The notes under the pieces are model-generated. The model worked only from the letters and a program-made list of their open reading frames with translations. It ran no database searches and was not told where the DNA came from. Made by a program: the position numbers and the translations under genes. From Hydractinia symbiolongicarpus (lineage: Eukaryota; Cnidaria; Hydrozoa; Anthoathecata; Hydractiniidae): a stretch of DNA of 64,000 nucleotides. This document shows positions 21,588-33,970 of the stretch, one piece after another. Each line of letters opens with the position of its first letter. Positions within the stretch are counted from its first letter, which is position 1. The DNA is taken from contig NC_079879.1 of assembly GCF_029227915.1 (NCBI RefSeq), positions 23,454,501 to 23,518,500 on the forward strand, read 5' to 3'.

Positions 21588-22840
21588 CTAGTATAGAAAG
21601 TGTTGCGGAGCGTGGGACTGAGTCCCCTAGGTTCGCAAGCAAAAAATTTTAGATGCCCCTCTCAATTGAATCGTATAATGAATCGTATAAAAAACAAAGT
21701 TTCCACGTGCTTCATGGTAATCGATCAAACGGTTTCATCTTCGATTTGATGAAACATTTCCTGGACATGCGTACAATATATATATAACTACAATCATCCA
21801 CAAAAATATGGCTCTACATTCCCCTCATGTTTAACACTGACCTTTGTGGCTCAGCAAGGTAAACGATTACACGTGACATACCTTTATGAACGTACTATCT
21901 GCAAAATATCTAGCTAGCTAGCTATGTTCTTTTTTTGCTGACTTTCTAAACTTTTTAGTTCTTGGTTTTTGGAATAAAATTGCCAGCAGAGACAAGAAAT
22001 TTTGTGGATGATTGTAGCTAGAACAAGCTATGTGATGGGACATTCCTACAGAGTAGAATTATCTCACTCACTGTGTAGTATATGTATAGTTAGAAAATCT
22101 GTCCAAAAGAATTTTTCTATGCTGCTATTATGTAGCTAGCTGATTTTATGCTAGCAAAAATAGCTAATTTTATGTTAGCTATATACATTGGTAGATTTAT
22201 CCCAGTTAAGTAGTTAATTCTATGCTAGCTTTGTAGCTAGTGTATTATGGTAGCTATATGGCACTGTTTGCTCTTTTTTATGCTAGCTAGTAAGCATAAA
22301 AATGAGCAAACAAGAAGTAGCTAGGTAGCTATAGCTATATGCTATCTAAGTTCTATTATTCCAGCTAAGTCGGCAGTTTTATGTTAGCTAGCTTTAGGTG
22401 TGAGAAAGGCGAAGAAGGGATCATTACATGTAAAAAAATAGTGATATATTAGCTAGCTAAACATACCCTTTCTTCGTTTCTTGGAAATGCCCTTCCGTCC
22501 ATTATGACCAACAAGCCAATATGGCCATATCAACGTAATTTTCATTTCAAGCGCTATGTATCTGGAGAAATGTCACGTGATATTAGTAAGAGTGACCGTG
22601 GCTAAAGCTCTGTGCCGACCTAATCTCAACTGAAAACGGCGTGTCTCGATCAACCAGATTTTCACGAAAGAAATGACCAAAAAATATTTGGGTAAGTGGG
22701 TCAAAAATCGGACATTTTCAAAATTTGATGTACTAGGGGAAAACGCGGAAATTCGTCACGCTCTAATATATTTATGGGAACGAGGAAAATAGCTCCGCTG
22801 CGCTCGGCTCGCTGGCGCTCCCCTTCACTCCGCTCCGCAA
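21588..22840 (-). mobile_element. Helitron-like unit U4, uninterrupted (1,253 bp)
   Basis: A clean unit: left end CTAG-TATAGAAAGTG-TTGCGGAG, then the hairpin GGGACTGAGTCCC, and right end CTCCGCTCCGCAA. It lacks the GGCAAGG block and tRNA-like module, and instead carries TAGCTAGC-rich DNA and the common right-hand block (near 22.5-22.8 kb) ending in GC-rich sequence. It serves as the reference for its subfamily with U6. Confidence 0.75.
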
Positions 22841-23782
22841 CTAGTATAGAAAGTGTTGCGGAGCGTGGGACTGAGTCCCCTAGGTTTGCAAGCGAAAAAT
22901 TTTAGATGCCCCTTGCGGTTGAATTGTATAACGAATCGTATAAAAAACAAAGTTCCCACGTGCTCCATGGTAATCGATCAAACTGTTTCATCTTCGCCTT
23001 GATGAAACATTTCCTGGGGTTTCCGCATTAGCAGTATATACCGTAGTGTGTTCCGGACGCAATATTACTTGCACCAGGGACATATTTTCTTTAGAACCTG
23101 ATGTATCGAAAATGCTAAAAAAGGTTAAACGGAACAAGAATGGTGTTCGGCTCAAGTTACAAAAACGGAAAATATTTCTTTATCGTGAAATTATTTTCTG
23201 GTTTAAAAAATTATGAGATTTCCCGAACAGGAAATTTTTTCATTTTTCTGAAATTTGTTTTGATTGAACCCAAAAAATGAATTATATATATATATATTTG
23301 AAGATTTTCAGTAGGCGTTGATGATTGCCATGAGAACCGCTTGTCAGAATTTAAAACGCCTCAGTAATAACAAATGTATATACATGTTGAAAAAGTTTCC
23401 CCGATACATATTTATTGAAATAATTTCCGTTTCTGTAACTTGAGCCGCACTGGTGTAAGCTCGAGCTAGCTAACTATTCTTAAAGTAGTTAGCTAGCTAT
23501 AGCTACAGTACAGTCCAGATGTAAGCGTACGTGTACGCTCAACTTGCAAAAATAATTGCTTTCATTAAAAAAACAATGGTATAGCGAGTTCCTTTCAAAT
23601 TGCGCGAAAATAATTGCTTCGTGTTAAAAACAAAAGCATAGCGAGAAACATTGTTTAAAAACAATACTCTGCTCGAGAATAAATTAAACGCGACGGCCAT
23701 TGAATTTTAATTTTTTTTAACAACGAAACTAATTATAGTAACGCGATTTTAATCTGATATATTTAAAATCACAAGCTCTTAC

Positions 23783-24224
23783 TTTCAAAATGCGATCTAA
23801 AAAACATTTCTATTGCAGTTTTTCGTTTTTAATCTTTTAAAATGCGATCTAAAAAAAAATTTCTATCGCCGTTTTTCGTTTTAAAACTTTTAAAATGCGA
23901 TCTAAAAAAATATCTATCGCCATTTTCCGTTTTAAAACTTTTAAAATGCGATTTAAAAAAACATTTCTATCGCCGTTTTTCGTTTTTAAACTTTTAAAAT
24001 GCATTCTAAAAAACATTTCTATCGCCGTTTTCCGTTTTTAAACTTTTAAAATGCATTCTAAAAAACATTTCTATCGCCGTTTTTCGTTTTTAAACTTTTA
24101 AAATGCGATCTGAAAAAAAATTTCTATCGCTGTTTTTCGTTTTAAAACTTTTAAAATGCGATCTAAAAAAACATTTCTATCGCCGTTTTTCGTTTTTAAA
24201 GTTTTAAAATGCAATCTAAAAATC
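23783..24224 (+). repeat. Minisatellite of 52-54 bp, about 8.3 copies
   Basis: Head-to-tail repeats of a unit that begins TTTTAAAATGCGATCTAAAA and contains CATTTCTATCGCCGTTTTTC. Copies differ by a few bases (GCGATC or GCATTC). The repeats lie inside the TA-flanked element and end in a truncated copy. Confidence 0.92.
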
Positions 24225-24342
24225 TTTGTTAAAATAATTTCTATCGCGTAAAGGCTTTATTTAACCCGTGCAACCAACAATGCCTTCTCGCTAGTCTATT
24301 TAGTTTCCACGCAAAACCTTTGTTTAATAAAAATATTAAACA

Positions 24343-24447
24343 ATGGCTCTTCGTGTCACATTGATAGAGTTGATAACATTTGCAATTATGCTATTGGGAA
24401 TAGTTATGTTAACACTATTTAACAATAGTTACGCGCAGTTGTAATAA
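24343..24447 (+). CDS. Possible micro-ORF, single membrane helix
   Basis: ATG GCT CTT opens a roughly 34-codon frame whose residues 5-26 are hydrophobic (LIELITFAIMLLGIVMLTLF) and which stops at TAA near 24445. It lies between the minisatellite and the right inverted repeat. It may be chance in AT-rich DNA; nothing else supports expression. Confidence 0.2.
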
Positions 24448-25058
24448 GCTATTTTTTCTTCAATAATCTTTTGTTTATTACGCGCAAGTTAATGACTTAC
24501 AAGACTCGCAAGATAATTAATAAGAACAAAAGACAAACAACTACCGCCTCCGAGAAAAAGGTGTGAAACTTGAGCGTACGCGTACGCTTACATCTGGACT
24601 GTACTGTATATATGCTATCTAAGTTTTAATATTATCCCAGCTAAGTCGGCAGTTTTATACTAGCTAGCTTTAGGTGCGAGTGAGGCTAGAAAGGGGCTCA
24701 TTACATGTAAAAAATAGTGATATACTAGCTAACATACCCTTTCTTCGTTTTCTTGAAAATGCCCTTCCGTCTATTACGTCCAACAAGCCAATATGGCCAT
24801 CAACGCAATTTTCATTTCAAGCGCTATGTATGTGAGACAATGTCACGTGATATTAGTAAGAGTGACCGTGGCTAAAGCCGTATGCCGACCTGATCTCAAC
24901 TGGAAACGGCATGGTCTCGACGAACCAGATTTTCACGGAAGAAATGACCATAAAAAATATTTGGGTAAGTGGGTTAAAAATTGGACGTTTTGAAATTTGA
25001 TGTACTAGGAGAAAACGCGGAAATCCGATACGCTCTAATATATTTATGGGAACGAGGA

Positions 25059-27471
25059 CTAGTATAGAAAGTGTTGCGGAGCGTGGGACTGAGTCCCCTA
25101 GGTTTGCAAGCAAAAAATTTTAGATGCCCCTCTCAATTGAATCATATAATGAATTGTATAAAAAACAAAGTTCCCACGTGCTTCATGGTAATCGATCAAA
25201 CGGTTTCATCTTCGATTTGATGAAACATTTCCTGGATGTGCGTACAATATATATATAACTACAATCATCCACAAAAATATGGCTCTACATTCCCCCTCAT
25301 GTTTAACACTGACCTTTGTGGCTCAGCAAGGTAAACAATTACACGTGACATACCTTTATGAACGTACTATCTGCAAAATATCTAGCTAGCTAGCTATGTT
25401 CTTTTTTTGCTGACTTTCTAAACTTTTTAATTCTTGGTTTTTCGAATAAAATTGCCAGCAGAGACAAGAAATTTTGTGGATGATTGTAGCTAGAACAAGC
25501 TATGTGATGGGACATTCCTACAGAGTAGAATTATCTCACTCACTGTGTAGTATATGTATAGTTAGAAAATCTGTCCAAAAGAATTTTTCTATGCTGCTAT
25601 TATGTAGCTGATTTTATGCTAGCAAAAATAGCTAATTTTATGTTAGCTATATACATTGGTAGATTTATCCCAGTTAAGTAGTTAATTCTATGCTAGCTTT
25701 GTAGCTAGTGTATTATGGTAGCTATATGGCACTGTTTGCTCTTTTTTATGCTAGCTAGTTAGCATAAAAATGAGCAAACAAGAAGTAGCTAGGTAGCTAT
25801 ATAGCTATATGCTATCTAAGTTCTATTATTATTCCAGCTAAGTCAGCAGTTTTATGCTAGCTAGCTTTAGGTGTGAGAAAGGCGAAGAAGGGATCATTAC
25901 ATGTAAAAAATAGTGATATATTAGCTAGCTAAACATACCCTTTCTTCGTTTCTTGGAAATGCCCTTCCGTCCATTACGACCAACAAGCCAATATGGCCAT
26001 ATCAACGCAATTTTCATTTCAAGCGCTATGTATCTGGAGAAATGTCACGTGATATTAGTAAGAGTGACCGTGGCTAAAACTCTGTGCCGACCTGATCTCA
26101 ACTGAAAACGGCGTGTCTCGATCAACCAGATTTTCACGGAAGAAATGACCAAAAAAAATATTTGGGTAAGTGGGTCAAAAATCGGACATTTTCAAAATTT
26201 GATGTACTAGGGGATCAATATAGAAAGTGTTGCGGAGCGTGGAACTGAGTTCCCTAGGTTCGCAAGCGAAAAATTTTAGATGCCACTTTCGGTTGAATTG
26301 TACAATGAATCGTATAAAAAACAAAGTTCCCACGTGCCTCATGGTAATCGATCAAACTGTTTCATCTTCGCCTTGATGAAACATTTCCTGGGGTTTCCGC
26401 ATTAGCAGTATATACCGTAGTGTGTTCCGGACGCAATATTACTTGCACCAGGGACATATTTTCTTTAGAACCTGATGTATCGAAAATGCTAAAAAAGGTT
26501 AAACGGAACAAGAATGGTGTTCGGCTCAAGTTACAAAAACGGAAAATATTTCTTTATCGTGAAATTATTTTCTGGTTTAAAAAATTATGAGATTTCCTGA
26601 ACAGGAAATTTTTTCATTTTTCTGAAATTTGTTTTGATTGAACCCAAAAAATGAATTATATATATATATATTTGAAGATTTTCAGTAGGCGTTGATGATT
26701 GCATGAGAACCGCTTGTCAGAATTTAAAACGCCTCAGTAATAACAAATGTATATACATGTTGAAAAAGTTTCCCCGATACATATTTATTGAAATAATTTC
26801 CGTTTCTGTAACTTGAGCCGCACTGGTGTAAGCTCGAGCTAGCTAACTAGTTAGCTAGCTATAGCTATATATGCTATCTAAGTTTTAATATTATCCCAGC
26901 TAAGTCGGCAGTTTTATACTAGCTAGCTTTAGGTGCGAGTGAGGCTAGAAAGGGGCTCATTACATGTAAAAAATAGTGATATACTAGCTAACATACCCTT
27001 TCTTCGTTTTCTTGAAAATGCCCTTCCGTCTATTACGTCCAACAAGCCAATATGGCCATCAACGCAATTTTCATTTCAAGCGCTATGTATGTGAGACAAT
27101 GTCACGTGATATTAGTAAGAGTGACCGTGGCTAAAGCCGTATGCCGACCTGATCTTAACTGGAAACGGCATGGTCTCGACGAACCAGATTTTCACGGAAG
27201 AAATGACCATAAAAAATATTTGGGTAAGTGGGTCAAAAATCGGACGTTTTGAAATTTGATGTACTAGGAGAAAACGCGGAAATTCGATACGCTCTAATAT
27301 ATTTATGGGAACGAGGAAAATAGCTTCGCTGCGCTCGGCTTGCTGGCGCTCCCCTTCACTACGCTCCGCAAAAACACGGAAATTCGTCACGCTCTAATAT
27401 ATTTATGGGAACGAGGAAAATAGCTCCGCTGCGCTCGGCTCGCTGGCGCTCCCCTTCACTCCGCTCCGCAA
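25059..27471 (-). mobile_element. Helitron-like unit U6, split by nested unit U7
   Basis: Left part 25059-26214 matches U4. The right part resumes at 27372 with AAACACGGAAATTCG and ends CTCCGCTCCGCAA at 27471. Removing U7 restores the continuous U4-like sequence GATGTACTAGGGGAAAAC. Confidence 0.75.
26215..27371 (-). mobile_element. Helitron-like unit U7, nested in U6
   Basis: Starts TCAA-TATAGAAAGTG-TTGCGGAG and ends ACGCTCCGCAA (1,157 bp). It lacks the 1.1-kb element of its sister U5 and so provides the empty site. It is inserted into U6 without a visible target duplication. Confidence 0.78.
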
Positions 27472-29649
27472 TCAATATAGAAAGTGTTGCGGAGAGGTTG
27501 CCAAGGCAAAGGCATTAAGCACGGCAAGAAAAGGGCAAAGGCAGGCAAGGAAATAGGAAGAGGAATCAGGAAGGCAGGGGTAGGCAAGGCATGGGAGGCA
27601 CAGGCAAGGACATAGTAGGCAGGCACCAGAAAAGGGATAGGAAGGGTAGGCAAAGAAAGGCACGGTCAGTGCTGGCAAGTCAATGGAACGGCAAGGCATG
27701 GGTGCATGACTTTAATAGAAAATCTCCACCTTACAACTCAAAGATTGTGTATACTCAATATATCTAAATTAAGTATCATATTAGTCCAGGAGTATAGAAA
27801 ATATTGAGGTGCAAATATTTCAAATTCAATATCTCAAAAAAAGTCTCAAATTTATATCAAGTCAATACACAGTGAATCGTGTTAGCAGAATTGTGTGCCA
27901 TTACAAGTATTTTAACAATCGGTCATAACGACATATCATTTTTTGATAAATCTGAGATTAACTTGGTTCCAATGACAACAACATTAAAAAATCAAGATAT
28001 AGAAATAATCAGAGAAGTCCACAAAAAAGGCAATACTTTTACCTGATTGTTGTAGGTGCAAGATAATTATGTTTTTCCTAGCCCTGTCCAGGATTTGAAC
28101 CTGGATCTCTCATTTGCATGAGTGTCATAGCCATTAGACCAACAGGGCATGAATATATATATATATATATATGTATATATATGAAAAACTTTACATGTGT
28201 ATCTTATATATATATGCTCACATAGCCTTTTTTCTTACTAGGCAGGGGGACCTGGCGTTGATTATGTCTGGTTTAGTCACAAGTAACTATAACACCTGGC
28301 GCGATTTATACGTTTTGTAAACTGTGCCACACATTCATGTGGAGCGCTTTAGTACATGCAGTATATATATGATAAATTATGTGAAGCACACATAACAGTA
28401 AGATGTCTCAGGTGTAATATATTTTTTAAATAATAACTTTTTTGCAAAAATACAGTTTATATGTTGTGCCCATCTTAGCGAATTTTTTCAAAATGTTTCT
28501 GGCAAAACTTAAAAAGTGAATTTCAATCCAGGGTGAGTGCTTAGTACAGGTATGTTGCACATCCATATAGGTTAAATACCATTTCAAACAAAAGATTAGC
28601 TTAAACTTCTGTTAAATAGAAACACAGGTAACAGCTTGTTGTTAACACAGGGCTGAGTGATTTGTACAGGTATACTGTTTCGCACATACGTTTCGGCACA
28701 ATACCCATTTCTAAAAAACTATCCTAACTTCAGTTCAAACAAACAGACAGTTAACAACCTGTTCTTATCCTACGCAGCTAAAACAATTTTATATACTTTG
28801 TGGAAAATTTTGTAACATTTAAAAATAAAAATACAGTTTATAACCTGTTTTTACCTTCTCTAAGCAAAAAACCCCCACAATATTTAATGGAAAAAGTTTC
28901 TGTTAAAGATTAAAAATTAAACACGGCACTATGATTGAGTGTATTATCTCACTCACTGTGTAGTATATGTAGAGCTATAGCTAGCTATAGCCAGAAAATC
29001 TATTTATTTGTAGCTAGCTAGTTTTATACTAGCCATTATGATATTGTTTGATCTCTTTTAATGCTATTAGCTAGCTAGCTCTTCAATTCCAGTAGCTCTA
29101 GCTAGCTATTTAAGTTCTATTATTATTCCAGCTCAGTCAGTAGTTTTATGCTAGCTAGCCTTAGGTGTGAGTGAGAATAAGAAAGGGTTCATTACATACC
29201 CTTTCTTTCTTCGCTTTCTTGAACATAACAAGCCCTTCCGTCAGTTGCGATATGGCTTAGATTGAGTTTGAGGCGCTATGTGTCCGAGAAAATGTCATGT
29301 GATGTTAGTAAAAGTGATTTATGTTACACGTGCCTAAAAAGTGTAGGCAGATTTAACCTAAACTGGAAACGGCACCATTTACGCTTGGTACCATATTTAA
29401 AAAACAACAAAAACTCCATCGCCGTGCTAAAAACATGTTGTCTCGCTCACTAGAAAAATGTACTTAAAAATGACCATATGAAATCGCTGGGAGACTGGGC
29501 CCCAAAACGACAGATTTTTGATATTTTTGATGTATAGGGGGACGGGGCGCGGAAATCGTATAGAAATCCTATATACTCTCCACCGTGCTTACTTTTTCTT
29601 TTATATTTGGCATATTTAATGAGGAAATGGGCTCCGCTTCTCTCCGCAA
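27472..29649 (-). mobile_element. Helitron-like unit U8
   Basis: Starts TCAA-TATAGAAAGTG-TTGCGGAG, followed by a GGCAAGG block, a tRNA-like module (28081-28148), a conserved CACAAGTAACTATAACACCT block and TAGCTAGC-rich DNA; ends CTTCTCTCCGCAA. It holds the empty sites for the pogo-type transposon (27613) and for nested unit U10 (near 28010). Confidence 0.75.
28081..28148 (-). ncRNA. tRNA-like pol III module, copy 5
   Basis: Same 68-nt structure as copy 2, perfect 7-bp acceptor stem, box A TGGTCTAATGG, B box GTTCAAATCC. Confidence 0.7.
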
Positions 29650-30183
29650 TCAATATAGAAAGTGTTGCGGAGAGGTTGCCAAGGCAAAGGCATTAAGCAC
29701 GGCAAGGAAAGGGCAAAGGCAGGCAAGGAAATAGGAAGAGGAATCAGGAAGGCAGGGGTAGGCAAGGCATGGGAGCCACAGGCAAGGACATAGTAGGCAG
29801 GCACCAGAAAAGGCATAGGAAGGGTAGGCAAAGAAAGGCACGGTCAGTGCTGGCAAAGCAATGGAACGGCAAGGCAGGGGTGCATGACTTTAGTAGAAAA
29901 TCTCCACCTTACAACTCAAAGATTGCGTATATTCAATATGTCTAAGTTAAGTATCATATTAGTCCAGGAGTATAGAAAATATTGAGGTGCAAATGTTTCA
30001 AATTCAATATCTCAAAAAAAAAAGTCTCAAATTTATCTCAGGTCAATACACAGTGAATCATAGCAGAATTATGTGCCATTACAAGTATTTAAACAATCGG
30101 TCATAACGACATATCATTTTTTCATAAATCTGAGATTAACTTGGTTCCAATGACAACAACATTAAAAAGTCAAGATATAGAAA

Positions 30184-32268
30184 CTAGTATAGAAAGTGTT
30201 GCAGAGAGGTTGCCAAGGAAAAGGCATTAAGCACGGCAAAGGCACGGCAAAGGCAGCCAAGGAAAGAGGAAGAGGAATCAGCAAGGCAGGGGTAGGCGAG
30301 GCATGGGAGGCACAGGCAAGGGCATAGTAGGCAGGCACCAGAAAAGGCATGGGAAGGGTAGGCAAAGGCATTAAGCACAACAAGAAAAGGGCACAGCAAT
30401 GCACAGCAAAGCAGGCAAGGAAACAGGAAGAGGAATCAGCAAGGCAGGGGTAGGCAAGGCATGGGACGCACAGGCAAGGCCATAGAAGGCAGGCAACAGA
30501 AAAGGCATAGGAAGGGTAGGCAATGGCAAGGGGACGGCAAGGCAGGGGCAGGCACGTTAATAGAAACTCTCTCCCCCTACAACTCAAAGATATACTCAAT
30601 GTAAAGTATTACATTTATATAAGGTCAATATACAGTGAATCATCTTAGCAGAATTATGTGCCAGTATAATACAACCTGGTTGTTGTAGGTGCAAGATAAT
30701 TATGTTTTTCCTAGCCCTGTCCAGGATTTGAACCTGGATCTTTCATTTGCATGAGTGTCATAGCCATTAGACCAACAGGGCATGAATATATATATATATA
30801 TATATGAAAAACTTTACATGTGTATCTTATGTATGCTCACATAGCCTTTTTACTAACTAGGCAGGGGGACCTGGTGTTGATTATGTCTGGTTTAGTCACA
30901 AGTAACTATAACACCTGGCGCGATTTATACGTTTTGTAAACTGTGCCACACATTCATGTGGAGCGCTTTAGTACATGCAGTATATATATGATAAATTATG
31001 TGAAGCACACTTAACAGTAAGATGTCTCAGGTGCAATATATTTTTTAAATAACTTTTTTTGCAAAAATACAGTTTATATATATGTTGTGCCCATCTTAGC
31101 GAATTTTTTCAAAATGTTTCTGGCAAAACTTAAAAAGTGAATTTCAATCCAGGGTGAGTGCTTAGTACAGGTATGTTGCACATCCATATAGGTTTAATAC
31201 CATTTCAAACAAAAGATTAGCTTAAACTTCTGTTAAATAGAAACACAGGTAACAGCTTGTTGTTAACACAGGGCTGAGTGATTTGTACAGGTATACTGTT
31301 TCGCACATACGTTTCGGTACAATACCCATTTCTAAAAAACTATCCTAACTTCAGTTCAAACAAACAGACAGTTAACAACCTGTTCTTATCCTACGCAGCT
31401 AAAACAATTAATTTTGTAACATTTAAAAATAAAAATACAGTTTATAACCTGTTTTTACCTTCTCTAAGCAAAATTTAATGGAAAAAGTTTCTGTTAAGAT
31501 TAAAAATTAAACACGGCACTATGATTGGGTGTATTATCTCACTCACTGTGTAGTATATGTAGAGCTATAGCTATCTATAGCCAGAAAATCTATTTCTTTG
31601 TAGCTAGCTAGTTTTATACTAGCCATTATGATATTGTTTGATCTTTTTTATGCTATTAGCTAGCTAGCTCTTCAATTCAAGTAGCTCTAGCTAGCTATTT
31701 AAGTTCTATTATTATTCCAGCTCAGTCAGTAGTTTTATGCTAGCTAGCCTTAGGTGTTAGTGAGAATAAGAAAGGGTTCATTACATACCCTTTCTTTCTT
31801 CGCTTTCTTGAACATAACAAGCCCTTCCGTCAGTTGCGATATGGCTTAGATTGAGTTTGAGGCGCTATGTGTCCGAGAAAATGTCATGTCATGTTAGTAA
31901 AAGTGATTTATGTATCACGTGGCGAAAAAGTGTAGGCAGATTTAACCTAAACTGGAAACGGCACCATTTACGCTTGGTACCATATTTAAAAAACAACAAA
32001 AACTCCATCGCCGTGCTAAAAACATGTTGTCTCGCTCACTAGAAAAATGTACTTAAGAATGACCATATTAAATCGCTGGGAAACTGACTCAAAAAACGGC
32101 CGAATTTTGGATATTTTTGATGTATAGGGGGACGAGGCACGGAAATCGTATAGAAATTCTATATACTCTCCACCGTACTTTCTTTTTCTTTTATATTTGG
32201 CTTATTTAATGAGGAAATGGGCTCCGCTACGCTCCGGGCGCTGACGCGCCCTCCGCTTCTCTCCGCAA
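30184..32268 (-). mobile_element. Helitron-like unit U10, precise insertion between A and T
   Basis: Starts CTAG-TATAGAAAGTG-TTGCAGAG and ends CTTCTCTCCGCAA (2,085 bp). The flanks GATATAGAAA and TAATCAGAG join to the sequence found uninterrupted in U8 (28003-28016) and U2 (15890-15903), with no target duplication. It contains GGCAAGG repeats and a tRNA-like module at 30714-30781. Confidence 0.88.
30714..30781 (-). ncRNA. tRNA-like pol III module, copy 6
   Basis: Same structure as the other copies, within nested unit U10. Confidence 0.7.
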
Positions 32269-32350
32269 TAATCAGAGAAGTCCTACTCAAAGGTTACCTA
32301 TTATATGAAAACCTGGTTGTTGTAGGTGCAAGATAATTATGTTTTTCCTA

Positions 32351-32418
32351 GCCCTGTCCAGGATTTGAACCTGGATCTCTCATTAGCACGAGTGTCATAG
32401 CCATTAGACCAGCAGGGC
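32351..32418 (-). ncRNA. tRNA-like pol III module, copy 7
   Basis: Same structure, within the right part of U9; one change in the anticodon arm (CTCGTGCTAATGAGAG on the minus strand). Confidence 0.7.
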
Positions 32419-33099
32419 ATAAACATAAATATATATACAAAACTTTACAGGTGAGTATTATATACACTTAGGAATTTACGCTGGTTAAGCCACAAGTAAC
32501 TGTGTTACCCGGCGTTAAACGCTTGATGGAACAATTAATACAAATTTTAAACTGTACCACACATTCAGGTGGCTGGCTTTAGTACAGGTGTGCAGTATAT
32601 CATAAATCGAGTGAAACACACAACATTAAAGGTGTGTCGGGTGTGTAATTATATTTTTCAGATTCACAAAATATATATTTCCTTCAACTTTAGCTTGAAT
32701 AGAAACACAATTTACATATTGTGCCATGTCATAGCGAAAACTGTTTCACAAAATGTTCCCGGTAAAACTTAAAATATATATGTACTTTAATCTGTGGCGC
32801 GCCATTAGTATAGGTAAACAAACCCTTTCAAAAAAACTTTAGCACAACTTCTGTTAAATAGAAACACAGGTAATAGCTTGTCGTTAACACTAGGCTGAGT
32901 GATTAGTACAAATATACTGTGGCGCACATCCGAAAAACTTTGGTTCAAATAAACAGACAGTAAACACCCTGTTGTTATCCTACACAGCTAAAACAATCAT
33001 GCAGCACTTTTATTTTGCGGAAAAGTTTTTGTAACATTTAAAAATAAAAACACTGCTCAAAACCTGTTTTTATGCTCCTAAAGAATCCTGCAATATTTT

Positions 33100-33933
33100 A
33101 TGGGAAAAGTTTGAGAACAAAACTATCAACTATATGGGTATTCCTTTGAAGAGGAGCGAAAAAGTTAAATATCTTGGGGTAACATTTGATCAAAAAATGC
33201 AATGGGAAAAGCACATTAATGACATAAATAAAAAATACTAATTAAATATTTTAAAATTAGAACCATTGCATCCTGTTTAACACCTCACACAAAAAACCTT
33301 TTAATTAATGCACTTGTCATGCCATATTTCAACTACTGCTCCTCGGCATGGGCTTGTGCCACCCAAGGTAGATTGGGAAAACTAGAAAAACGATTAAAAT
33401 GTGTCCGTACCTTTCTTGGGAAAGAGAGGGAATATTCAATGAATAATTTACTCATCAAAAACGATGCCATATTAGTTTTCAAAGCCATGAATCACATTGC
33501 TCCTGATTACATGCGCTCAAAATTCCTTTTGACAAAAAACTGTCATAATCATCAAACAGGAGCTTCAAAAAACAGGTTCACACTTCCCTTGGTCAACACG
33601 GAATTTGGCAAAAAAGCCTTCCCATTTAGAGCTGCAAAAGTGTGGAATAATCTTCCAGACCAAGTGACCTGTGATGGAAGTCTGCTTTCGTTTAAGACTT
33701 CCATCTCTAATGTATTTGGCAAATTCTAATGGAGATCACTTTTTAATTTTTTAATTTTTGTTTTTTATTCTTTTTCTTTTCAATTTTCACAGATTATAAA
33801 TGTTACTATGTTTGATTGAGCTGAGGCAGTCTAAGGTTTATCATTTTTTGTTTCTTTTTTGTTCTAGTGGCCCCCAGTGGAAACAATCCACTAACTATAG
33901 GTTTTTGTGATTTTCTGGGCTAGCCACTTTAAA

Positions 33934-33967
<34 letters not shown>
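33100..33967 (+). mobile_element. CR1/Jockey-type LINE 3' end with (TTA)n tail
   Basis: Broken frames encode the post-catalytic part of a non-LTR reverse transcriptase: KRSEKVKYLGVTFDQKMQWE with HINDINKK following, then stops. An intact 136-codon frame (33319-33729) follows with MPYFNYCSSAWACATQGRLG, FRAAKVWNNLPDQV and a closing SNVFGKF. Only the C-terminal third is present, and the 3' UTR ends in an ATT/TTA microsatellite (33938-33967), as in 5'-truncated CR1-like insertions. It is inserted in Helitron-like unit U9. Confidence 0.85.

Positions 33968-33970
<3 letters not shown>

Larger units (their letters stand above)
23506..24606. mobile_element. Non-autonomous Tc1/mariner-type element (1,101 bp, TA target)
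   Basis: Inverted repeats of about 40 bp start CAGTACAGTCCAGATGTAAG at 23506 and end in the complement at 24606, with TA on both sides. The sister unit U7 has the empty site ATAGCTATATATGC at 26861-26874, confirming the boundaries and TA duplication. The TIR contains the palindrome-like GTACGTGTACGC. No transposase is encoded; most of the interior is a 52-54 bp tandem repeat. Confidence 0.88.
22841..25058 (-). mobile_element. Helitron-like unit U5, with Tc1/mariner-like insertion and missing end
   Basis: Starts CTAG-TATAGAAAGTG-TTGCGGAG. Near-identical to U7 (26215-27371) except for a 1.1-kb insertion at 23506-24606. The last 50 or so bases, including CTCCGCAA, are missing where U6 begins at 25059. 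Confidence 0.72.

Noticed and set aside
32569-32772. Short plus frames in the Helitron array (also 24793-24993, 27052-27252, 29262-29453, 31851-32042, 34561-34833)
   Set aside because: They lie in the common right-hand block of the units and are not frame-conserved between copies beyond sequence identity; no domain recognised.
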